Of a stretch of 64,000 nucleotides of DNA, positions 43,901 to 50,853 are shown piece after piece; position 1 is the first letter of the stretch; every line of letters begins with the position of its first letter. The notes under the pieces are model-generated. The model searched no databases. It was not told where the DNA came from and was given only the letters and a program-made list of their open reading frames with translations. Source of the DNA: Polyangium sp. y55x31 (lineage in GTDB: Bacteria; Myxococcota_A; Polyangia; Polyangiales; Polyangiaceae); the NCBI RefSeq assembly GCF_029946505.1, contig NZ_JARZHG010000047.1, forward strand, positions 24,802 to 88,801. The letters are read 5' to 3'. The position numbers and the translations under genes are program-made.

Positions 43901-46900
43901 ACGGGCTCGGCGCCTGCCAGATCATCACGGGCAATCCCTGCAGCTCGAACGCGCAGTGCTCGACGGGCTTCTGCGTGGACGGCGTCTGCTGCAACTCGGC
44001 CTGCACGGGCACCTGCCAGGCTTGCTCGTCGGCGCTGAAGGGCGGCGGGAACAACGGTGAATGTGGTCCCATCGCGGCCGCCACCGACCCGCAGAACGAG
44101 TGCGTGCAGGAGCCCGCGGCGACCTGCGGCAACACCGGCTTCTGCAGCGGCCAGGGCACCTGCTCGCTCTACGCGAACGGCACGACCTGCGCCGTCGCCT
44201 CCTGCTCCGGCCAGAGCACGAAGGCGAACCCCGATACCTGCAACGGCGTCGGGCAATGCATCGACGGCGGCACGCAGAGCTGCAACGCCTACGCTTGCAA
44301 CGGCGGCAATTGCAACCTGACCTGCACGTCCGACACCGACTGCGCGACGGGCAACTTCTGCAAGGGCATGGCGTGCGAGCCGAAGAAGGCGAACGGCCTC
44401 ATGTGCTCGTCCGCGAACGAGTGCACGTCGGGCAACTGCGTCGACGGCGTCTGCTGCTCCAGCGCCTGCACCGACGAATGCAAGAGCTGCGCGCTGCCGA
44501 GCAGCCTCGGCGTCTGCGCGAACATCCCGAGCGGCATGCCCGACACGCAGCCCGCCTGCAGCGGCATCCAGGTCTGCAACGGCTCGGGCAAGTGCGTCGA
44601 CGCGAACGGCCAGCCGTGCGCCACGAACGCGGAGTGCTTCAGCACCTTCTGCGTCGACGGGTTCTGCTGCAACACCGCCTGCACGGGCCTCTGCTCGGCT
44701 TGCAGCGCGGCGAAGAGCAGCGGCGCGAACGGCACCTGCTCGCCCATCACGAGTGGCCTCGACCCCGACAACGAGTGCTCGGGCGCCGCGGCTTGTAATG
44801 GCATGGGCGCCTGCGGCCTGCTCGGCGACGGGTCGGCTTGCTCGATGGGCAACGAGTGCCAGTCCGGCTTCTGCGTCGACAACGTCTGCTGCAACAGCGC
44901 CTGCGGCGGCACGTGCAAGGCGTGCTCCGCGGCGAAGACGAACGGCGTGAACGGCGTCTGCGCGAACGTCGCGACGAACAGCGACCCCGACAACGAGTGC
45001 GCCGCCGAGTGCAACGCGTTCGGTGATTGCGAGGAGCCGAACGGGTCGGCCTGCGCCGCGAACGGCGAATGCCAGAGCGGCATCTGCGTGGACGGCGTCT
45101 GCTGCAACTCGGCGTGCAACGGCGATTGCCAGACGTGCAACAAGGCCGGCTCCGTCGGCACCTGCGCGGCGGTCGTCGCGGGCCAGCAGGACACCTGCGG
45201 CGCGGGCGCGACCTGCGACGCGACTGGCGTCTGCAAGAAGGTGAACGGCACGGGCTGCACGTTGAACGCCGAATGCCTCACGGGCTTCTGCGTGGACAAC
45301 GTCTGCTGCGAGAACGCCTGCTCCGGCACGTGCAAGACGTGCAACCTCGGCGCGTCGCCGGGCATCTGCAGCAACGTCCCGACGAACACCGACCCGGCCA
45401 ACGAGTGCAACGGCGCGGACGTGTGCAACGGCAGCGGCGCCTGCGTGAAGGTCAACGGCTCGTCCTGCGGCGGCAACGGCGAATGCCTGAGCGGCTTCTG
45501 CACCGACGGCTACTGCTGCGAGAGCACCTGCTCGGGCACGTGCAAGGCGTGCAACGTGGCGGGCTCGCTGGGCATGTGCGCGAACGTTCCGTTCGGGGTC
45601 GACCCGGCGAACGAGTGCGCGGGCGCGGCGGTCTGCGACGGCGCGGGCGGCTGCAAGAAGGGCCTCGGCGACGCCTGCGCGATGAATACGGATTGCGCGA
45701 GCAACTTCTGCGTGGACGGCGTCTGCTGCAACGCTGCGTGCGACGCGACCTGCGTCGCCTGCAGCGCGGCCCTGACGAACGGCACGGACGGCACGTGCGC
45801 TCCGGTCAAGGCGAACGCCGAGACCGCCAACGAATGCCCGACCGGCGAGTGCAACGGCGCGGGTGCATGCGAGGTCGCGAACGGCACGGTCTGCACGCTC
45901 GATTCGCAATGCGCGAGCAGCCACTGCGTCGACGGCGTCTGCTGCGACACCGCCTGCAGCGGGACGTGCTTCGCCTGCACCGCGGCCCTGACGAACGGCA
46001 CGGATGGCACGTGCGCTCCGGTCAAGGCGAACGCCGAGACCGGCAACGAGTGCCCGAACGGCGAGTGCAACGGCGCCGGCGCGTGCGAGGTCGGTCTCGG
46101 CACCTCGTGCACGCTCGACGCGCAATGCGCGAGCGGCTTCTGCGCCGACGGCGTCTGCTGCAACAGCGCTTGCACCGGCACGTGCTTGGCCTGCACCGCG
46201 GCCCTGACGAACGGCACGGACGGCACTTGTGCTCCGGTCAAGGCGGGGTCCGAGACCGGCAACGAATGCCCGACGGGCGCGTGCAACGGCGCGGGCGCTT
46301 GCCAGGTCGCCCTCGGCGCTTCGTGCTCGCAGAACGCGGAATGCGCGAGCGGCTCCTGCGCAGACAACGTCTGCTGCAATGCCGCGTGCACCGGGCTCTG
46401 CGTCGCCTGCACCGCGATCTTGACGGGCGGCATGGACGGCTCGTGTGATCCGGTCAAGGCGAACCTCGAGACCGGCAACGAGTGCGCGATCGGCGAGTGC
46501 AACGGCGCCGGCGCGTGCGAGGCGGATCTCGGCGCCTCGTGCTCGCTCGACGCGCAATGCGCGAGCGGCTTCTGCGCGGACGGCGTCTGCTGCAACGGCG
46601 CGTGCGGCGGCGGTTGCGAGTCGTGCAACCAGGGCGGCATGCTCGGGCTGTGCGTCCCGCACTCCGCGGACACGGACCCCGAGAACACGTGCACCACGGA
46701 GTGCAACGGCGCGGGCGTCTGCGAGGTGGCGGACGGCGAGGCGTGCGACACCGACGCGGATTGCTCGAGCGGCTTCTGCAATCCGAGCACGATGCTGTGC
46801 GCGGCGCCGGACTGCTCGGACACGTTCGCGAACGGGGACGAGACCGACATCGATTGCGGCGGTACGTGCCCGACCGCCTGCGACCCGGGCGAGAACTGCA

Positions 46901-48084
46901 TCATGCCGCTCGATTGCACGAGCAAGGTCTGCACGAACAATACGTGCGCAGCCCCGACGTGCACGGACGGCGTGATGAATGGCGACGAGACCGGGATCGA
47001 TTGCGGCAACCTGACGTGCGGCAGTTGCTTCCTGATCCTCGTCGCCGGCACGAACAACGCCGACCCGTACGTCGGCACGTTCGACGCGTCGGCCTCGTCG
47101 CCGTCGTGGACGACCGCGTCGCAGAGCGGCCCGCGGATGACCACGGCGCCGGGCGCGGCGATGAACGGCTCCGGCAACGGCCTCGTCGTCCTGCGCGACT
47201 CGGGCAACTCGGGCGAATACAAGTTCGCCCGGTGGAACGGGAGCACGTGGACGACCATTGCGGACGTCGACGGCAACACGAGCTCCGCGAACGCAATCGA
47301 CGGATCTCCCGTCGCCGCGGGCGTCCCCGGGCTGAACGCGTTCGTCACGGCCTATCGCCAGGGCATCGTCCTCCAGTCGCGGCAACACAACGCCACGCTG
47401 GGGACCTGGGCCGGCGGCGTGAACATCCTGACGCTCCTCAACTCGGACGCGAAGGTCCAGCCCGACCTCACGTTCCGGGGCGCGAACCCGTATGCGGTGT
47501 ACATCGACAACACGACGCCCCAGCTCTTCTATTCGGAGAACTCGGGAGGCTGGGGCTCGAAGACCTCGCTCGACACGACGGCGGTCCTCGGCGCCGCGCC
47601 GCCCGAGGTCGTGACGATGTCGACGGGCGCGGTGCTCGCCGTGTTCTTCAAGAACACGCCGGTCACGAACGCGCTCCACTCGCGAATCAGCACGGTCGCG
47701 GGGAGCTGGAGCACCGCCAACGGCTCGGTGACGGTGAACACCGGCGGCTCCACGGCCTACCGGCCCTCACTCGTCGCCCTGCCGAACAACAAGGCTGCGC
47801 TCGTGTGGCGCGACGGCGCGTCGAACAACGTGCTCCTGAGCATCTACGACGGCGCGACGAACACCTGGTCCGGCACGGCGATCAACATCTCCGGCGCGGC
47901 CATCGACGGCGCTCCCTCCGTGGCACGCGGTCGGGGCGGCAAGCTCGTTGAGGTGCTCTACACCTTGAACGCCAACCCGAAGCAGCTCACGCACGCCCGG
48001 TACGACGGGACCAGCGTCTCGACGAGCGCGGTCACCGGCGTCCAGGGCCGCGAGCAGATCGCCATCGCCGCCCCGCCGCTCTGA
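40969..48084 (+). CDS. Giant Cys-rich repeat lipoprotein with MopE-type metal-binding motifs
   Basis: 2371 residues. Lipobox SAVSSC places the lipid at Cys23. Region one (about 80-450) holds six MopE-type motifs: DNDCDGSVDED, DNDCDGEVDEG, DNDCDGNTDD, DDDCNGIIDN, DDDCNGQKDDG and DDDCNGVTDDG; MopE binds copper through such motifs. Four NGxETDIDCGG-type motifs flank the middle. Region two (about 555-1900) has seventeen copies of CVDGVCCNxxCxGTCxAC, each in a unit of about 70 residues; copies 13-17 are spaced exactly 72 residues. The last 340 residues look like a beta-propeller (DPYVGTFDASASS). It should be a surface rod of hundreds of disulfides, perhaps an adhesin or metal scavenger. Coupled to the upstream TPR-like gene. 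Confidence 0.88.
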   Translation: MVNRKHLAYWLLLLVGLSAVSSCTNILGIETDYIDNPCASGQSLEPLECGEGACRVFVDACDADGLPVTQCAPGNPQPADTCGDALDNDCDGSVDEDDSGDCKCIAEGEGAATQKVCYTGAPSTRNKGLCHDGLQNCVNSTWGQCQNDVLPAIEKPDGYDNDCDGEVDEGLPCEEGEQQYCYGGPVADPTKPLPQPCKGGTQTCLGGQWGKCINQVLPVIEICDNVDNDCDGNTDDLGEVGSPCSCATGQKQPCYFDDAGNEIDCPPDLKGICACGTRTCTNGQFGTCKDAVLPAPQDVCDGQNDDDCNGIIDNVGSPGSPCLCVNGTEQDCYDGPPGTAGQGTCIPGKQACVNGQFKTCTGQKIPTVEICNGLDDDCNGQKDDGVSGVGEVCFLPQYAGTPCHAGTKKCEIGDTTPKCVPNVQPNTLAEDCDGTDDDCNGVTDDGQFCCTNNNDNSQNGNETDINCGGSCAEKCADGKKCKVGIDCESGNCVGSICISPTCNDGFKNGFEADKDCGVVCPTKCKVGDSCGTNSDCVTDLCNQATKICTQKELGESCGKTAECASGYCVDGVCCNEACNGACQACTNALKGGGANGFCGSVSDNTDPDNDCATNLPATCKSTGVCIGGSCANYPAGTTCEPASCSGPATENQADICDGNGACLEKVEKDCTPYACVGSACKTACVADGECATGYYCNAPQCQLKRTNGQSCALASQCQSGNCVDGVCCNDACGGTCLACNVSGSLGTCTTIATNQDPANECPNGSCDGLGQCQKIIGSSCTVNAQCASGNCVDGVCCNTSCLGTCLACDLAGTLGTCSPIPANGDPANECPNGACAGNGTCQGTVSTPCTMPSQCANNICVDGFCCDTPCSGLCEACSAALKGSGVDGVCGPIGSNLDPSNECAAGECNGAKACEAPDGTACMTGAQCQSGHCVDGVCCNTDCSGTCRACNVPNSVGTCANVPLNQDPANECNPGACDGLGACQIITGNPCSSNAQCSTGFCVDGVCCNSACTGTCQACSSALKGGGNNGECGPIAAATDPQNECVQEPAATCGNTGFCSGQGTCSLYANGTTCAVASCSGQSTKANPDTCNGVGQCIDGGTQSCNAYACNGGNCNLTCTSDTDCATGNFCKGMACEPKKANGLMCSSANECTSGNCVDGVCCSSACTDECKSCALPSSLGVCANIPSGMPDTQPACSGIQVCNGSGKCVDANGQPCATNAECFSTFCVDGFCCNTACTGLCSACSAAKSSGANGTCSPITSGLDPDNECSGAAACNGMGACGLLGDGSACSMGNECQSGFCVDNVCCNSACGGTCKACSAAKTNGVNGVCANVATNSDPDNECAAECNAFGDCEEPNGSACAANGECQSGICVDGVCCNSACNGDCQTCNKAGSVGTCAAVVAGQQDTCGAGATCDATGVCKKVNGTGCTLNAECLTGFCVDNVCCENACSGTCKTCNLGASPGICSNVPTNTDPANECNGADVCNGSGACVKVNGSSCGGNGECLSGFCTDGYCCESTCSGTCKACNVAGSLGMCANVPFGVDPANECAGAAVCDGAGGCKKGLGDACAMNTDCASNFCVDGVCCNAACDATCVACSAALTNGTDGTCAPVKANAETANECPTGECNGAGACEVANGTVCTLDSQCASSHCVDGVCCDTACSGTCFACTAALTNGTDGTCAPVKANAETGNECPNGECNGAGACEVGLGTSCTLDAQCASGFCADGVCCNSACTGTCLACTAALTNGTDGTCAPVKAGSETGNECPTGACNGAGACQVALGASCSQNAECASGSCADNVCCNAACTGLCVACTAILTGGMDGSCDPVKANLETGNECAIGECNGAGACEADLGASCSLDAQCASGFCADGVCCNGACGGGCESCNQGGMLGLCVPHSADTDPENTCTTECNGAGVCEVADGEACDTDADCSSGFCNPSTMLCAAPDCSDTFANGDETDIDCGGTCPTACDPGENCIMPLDCTSKVCTNNTCAAPTCTDGVMNGDETGIDCGNLTCGSCFLILVAGTNNADPYVGTFDASASSPSWTTASQSGPRMTTAPGAAMNGSGNGLVVLRDSGNSGEYKFARWNGSTWTTIADVDGNTSSANAIDGSPVAAGVPGLNAFVTAYRQGIVLQSRQHNATLGTWAGGVNILTLLNSDAKVQPDLTFRGANPYAVYIDNTTPQLFYSENSGGWGSKTSLDTTAVLGAAPPEVVTMSTGAVLAVFFKNTPVTNALHSRISTVAGSWSTANGSVTVNTGGSTAYRPSLVALPNNKAALVWRDGASNNVLLSIYDGATNTWSGTAINISGAAIDGAPSVARGRGGKLVEVLYTLNANPKQLTHARYDGTSVSTSAVTGVQGREQIAIAAPPL
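45766..46629 (+). repeat. 216-bp tandem repeat within the giant gene, four copies
   Basis: The block beginning gcggccctgacgaacggcac starts at 45766, 45982 and 46198, and a diverged copy (gcgatcttgacg) at 46414: exactly 216 bases apart each time. Each unit codes 72 residues with one Cys module. The first three are nearly identical at the DNA level, the mark of recent duplication. Confidence 0.9.
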
Positions 48085-48097
48085 CCCTCCGCGCACG

Positions 48098-48121
48098 CGG
48101 GGCGCCCGCCCGGGCGCCCCG
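48098..48121. terminator. Strong GC hairpin after the giant gene
   Basis: cggggcgccc (48098-48107) and gggcgccccg (48112-48121) form a perfect 10-bp stem around gccc. It lies 13 bases after the stop of the giant gene and 15 before the stop of the convergent coiled-coil gene. Confidence 0.65.
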
Positions 48122-48136
48122 CCCCTCCCCGCCCGC

Positions 48137-49159
48137 CTACCGCTTCCCCGTCGCCTGCGCCTTCTTCTTCGCGAGCTCCGCCTCCTCGACGAGGCAGCGG
48201 TGCGGCTTCGCCCCCGAGCTCCCCTCCCCGCAGATCAGGCAGAAAAACGCGGTGATCGGCTCGGGCGGCGGCGGCTTCTTGGCTGTCTGCCGGGACGGCG
48301 GCGCGGGGAGCGGTCTTCCCTCGGCGGCGGCGGCGGCCGCGGCGGCGGCCTCGGCGGCCTTCTTGCGGCGCTCGAGCTCGTCCCGGAGCGCGCGCACCTC
48401 CGCGGCGAAGGCGTCTTTCTGGATCGACAGCGACTCGACGTCCTGCTCGGCTTGCCGATGGGCGCGCGTCAGCTCCTCGATGCGGCGCATCGCGGCGGAG
48501 AGGTCCCCTCCCCGGTCGTCGGTCGTGCTCCGGGCGTCGGAAAGCTCACGTTCACGCGCCGAAAGGGCCTCCCTCGCGTCGGAAAGCTCGCGGTCGAGCG
48601 CCTCGGCTCGTTCCCTCGCGTCGGAAAGCTCGCGGTCGAGCGCCTCGGCTCGTTCCCTCGCGTCGGAAAGCTCGCGGTCACGCGCCTCGGCTCGTTCCCT
48701 CGCGTCGGAAAGCTCGCGGTCACGCGCCTCGGCTCGTTCCCTCGCGTCGGAAAGCTCGCGGTCGAGCGCCCCGGCTCGTTCCCTCGCGTCGGAAAGCTCG
48801 CGGTCGAGCGCCCCGGCTCGTTCCCTCGCGTCGGAAAGCTCGCGGTCGCGTGCCTGGGCGTCTTCCCGGAGGGAGGAAAGCTCGCGGTCACGGTTCTGGA
48901 GGTCTTCCCGTGCCGCGGAGAGCTCTCGCGCCCGCTTTTCCGCGTCCGCCCGCGCCTCCGCCTCCGCTTCCGCCGCCGCTTCCGCTTCCGCCTCCGGCAG
49001 AGCCCGCTTCACCTCAGCCGCCGCTTTCGCCAGCGCCCGCGCCTCCTCCCGCGCGGCCCCAAGCTCCCGCGCGAGCGCGCCTCGGGATCGCAGAAGCACC
49101 ACGACCACGAGCGCGAGCCCCGCGACGACGGCGACCAGAATCAACGAGAGCCCATCCAT
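48137..49159 (-). CDS. Membrane-anchored coiled-coil protein with a C-terminal Cys/His motif
   Basis: The 340-residue product has one N-terminal membrane helix (about 5-23), then an Ala/Glu/Arg-rich coil that from about residue 97 to 200 is built of RELSDARERAxAxD units of fourteen residues (two heptads). After it come more helix, a run of about nine alanines, and a tail with FFCLICGEGSSGAKPHRC, which could bind zinc through two Cys, one His and one Cys. The rod would project from the membrane. Function unknown. Convergent with the giant gene. Confidence 0.72.
   Translation of the reverse strand: MDGLSLILVAVVAGLALVVVVLLRSRGALARELGAAREEARALAKAAAEVKRALPEAEAEAAAEAEAEARADAEKRARELSAAREDLQNRDRELSSLREDAQARDRELSDARERAGALDRELSDARERAGALDRELSDARERAEARDRELSDARERAEARDRELSDARERAEALDRELSDARERAEALDRELSDAREALSARERELSDARSTTDDRGGDLSAAMRRIEELTRAHRQAEQDVESLSIQKDAFAAEVRALRDELERRKKAAEAAAAAAAAAEGRPLPAPPSRQTAKKPPPPEPITAFFCLICGEGSSGAKPHRCLVEEAELAKKKAQATGKR
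48576..48869 (-). repeat. 42-bp tandem repeat, seven copies
   Basis: The block gcgtcggaaagctcgcggtc begins at 48576, 48618, 48660, 48702, 48744, 48786 and 48828, exactly 42 bases apart. Only a few third-position or single-base differences separate the copies. It encodes the coiled-coil heptad pairs of the overlapping gene. Confidence 0.95.
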
Positions 49160-49256
49160 ACGCGCGACCGGCGAGCGCGCAGCATGCGGCCTACCGGCCC
49201 TTCAAGGCAAACACTTGCGCCCGCTCCTCGATCCCGCCAAGGTGGCCGGCCCTTCC

Positions 49257-49262
49257 GGAGGA
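49257..49262 (+). promoter_or_regulatory. Ribosome binding site that fixes a TTG start
   Basis: GGAGGA sits five bases before TTG at 49268. No ATG or GTG in the right frame has a comparable site, so this decides the start of the methyltransferase gene. Confidence 0.75.
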
Positions 49263-49267
49263 CGCGC

Positions 49268-50812
49268 TTGGCCGAGGCGAACGAGGATTATTTCTACGAG
49301 GCCCTGCCCTTCGCCGAGACGCACCCCGACCACCTCGGCGCGATCGGCGTCCTCTTTGGCCTCCGGCCCGCCTCGCCTGCTCGATGCCGCGTCCTCGAGA
49401 TCGGCACCGCCACCGGCGGCAACGTCCTGCCCATGGCCGCCGCCTTCCCCGAGAGCCGCTTCGTCGCCCTCGACCGCGCCGAGGACTCGCTCGCCGTCGC
49501 GCGAAAACACGCCGAGGGCGCCCGGCTCGAAAACCTCGCCCTCCACCTCGCCGACATCCGCGAATTCGAGGACGAGCCCGCGTCCTTCGATTACATCGTC
49601 TGCCACGGCGTCTACTCGTGGGTCCCCGAGGACGCGCGCAAAGCCATTCGACGCGTCGTCCGGCGCCACCTCGCGCCCCACGGCCTCGCCTACATCAGCT
49701 TCAATACCCTCCCCGGCTGGCACATGCGCGGCGCGATCCGCGACATGCTCCGGCGTGAAGTGGGTACCGACGGATCGGCTGCCGAGCGCGTGGCGAAGGC
49801 GCGCGCATTTCTCGGGTTCCTCGGCACCGAGGCCGCGGGCTCCGATCCCAGCCGCGCCTGGCTCGCGGGCGAGCTTCAGACCCTCGCCGAGCTCTCGGAC
49901 CATTACCTGCTCGGCGAGCACCTCGTCGAGAACAACCACGCCGAATATTTCTCCGATTTCGCCCGCGACATGGAAAGCGCGGGGCTCGCGTTCGTCACCG
50001 ACGCCCACGTGCCGCTCGTTTTTCCCGAGCGCCTCGGGCCCGCCGCCGCGGAGGCCGTCTGGGCGCGGGCGGGCAGCCGCGACCCGATCGCGATCCAGCA
50101 ATCGCTCGACCTCCTCGAGCTCCGCTGTTTTCGCCGCGCCATCCTCTGCCGCGACGACGCCCCGCTCTCGCCACGTGTCACGGCCGATCGAATCGTCTCG
50201 CTCGTGCTCGCCTCACCACTCGCGCCCGGGGCCACGGCGCCGGACCTCACGGAGGGCGTGGAGGAGACGTTCGTCGGGCCGGGCGGGGCGATCGCCACGG
50301 ATCAAGCGACGCTCAAGGCCGCGCTCGTCACGCTCGCCGAGCACGCGCCGGGCGGGCTCGCGTTCGATACGCTCGCCTGGCAGACCGGCGAGAAGCTCGG
50401 GCTCGCGGCGTTCGAGGGCGAAGCGCGGGCGCGGCTCGCGCGAAACCTCCTCGGGCTCTACACGAAGGGCGCGATCCGGCTCTGGGCGTCCCCGAAACCC
50501 GTGGCCCGGGTGCCGGCCGAACGCCCGCGCGCCTTCCCGTTCGCGCGTTATCAGGCGAGCGTCGGCAGCCCGTTTTGCACCACGCTCCTGCACGAGGGCG
50601 TGCAGGTCGACACGTTCGATCGGGCGATCCTCGCGCGCATGGATGGGACGCGTGACGCCGCGGCGCTCACGGAGGCGGCGCTCGAAGACGCGCGTCGCGG
50701 CGTGGTGTCGGTGGAGATGAACGGCGCGCCTTGCGTCGAGCCCGAGGTGTTCGCCGAGATCACCGAGCAGAAGCTCCTGCGCTTCGCGCGGATGGGCTTT
50801 TTGATGGAGTGA
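49268..50812 (+). CDS. SAM-dependent methyltransferase with methyltransferase regulatory domain
   Basis: Started by TTG at 49268. The 514-residue product has a class I methyltransferase domain in the first 200 residues: the SAM loop VLEIGTATGGN (about 42-52), an acidic VALDRAED motif, and FDYIVCHGVYSWV as motif IV-like. The following FNTLPGWHMRGAIRDML and the long helical region to about 400 match the methyltransferase regulatory domain (PKMT type, found in protein-lysine methyltransferases of rickettsiae and myxobacteria). The C-terminal 100 residues (WASPKPVARVP...) are winged-helix-like. It probably methylates protein lysines; substrate unknown. Starts 41 bp before the giant effector gene's start region on the same strand, ending 41 bp upstream of it. 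Confidence 0.82.
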   Translation: MAEANEDYFYEALPFAETHPDHLGAIGVLFGLRPASPARCRVLEIGTATGGNVLPMAAAFPESRFVALDRAEDSLAVARKHAEGARLENLALHLADIREFEDEPASFDYIVCHGVYSWVPEDARKAIRRVVRRHLAPHGLAYISFNTLPGWHMRGAIRDMLRREVGTDGSAAERVAKARAFLGFLGTEAAGSDPSRAWLAGELQTLAELSDHYLLGEHLVENNHAEYFSDFARDMESAGLAFVTDAHVPLVFPERLGPAAAEAVWARAGSRDPIAIQQSLDLLELRCFRRAILCRDDAPLSPRVTADRIVSLVLASPLAPGATAPDLTEGVEETFVGPGGAIATDQATLKAALVTLAEHAPGGLAFDTLAWQTGEKLGLAAFEGEARARLARNLLGLYTKGAIRLWASPKPVARVPAERPRAFPFARYQASVGSPFCTTLLHEGVQVDTFDRAILARMDGTRDAAALTEAALEDARRGVVSVEMNGAPCVEPEVFAEITEQKLLRFARMGFLME

Positions 50813-50853
50813 TCCGCGGCCCCGACGTGTATCATCCCACGTCCGGTGGCATC

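Noticed and set aside
44060..46700. CRISPR-like regular spacing in the Cys-rich gene
   Set aside because: The repeats encode in-frame protein modules with no non-coding spacers; they are coding tandem repeats.
40864..47679. Minus-strand frame of 2271 codons as a real gene
   Set aside because: It mirrors the repeat structure of the Cys-rich gene and shows no start, motif or ribosome site; it is listed only as a curiosity.
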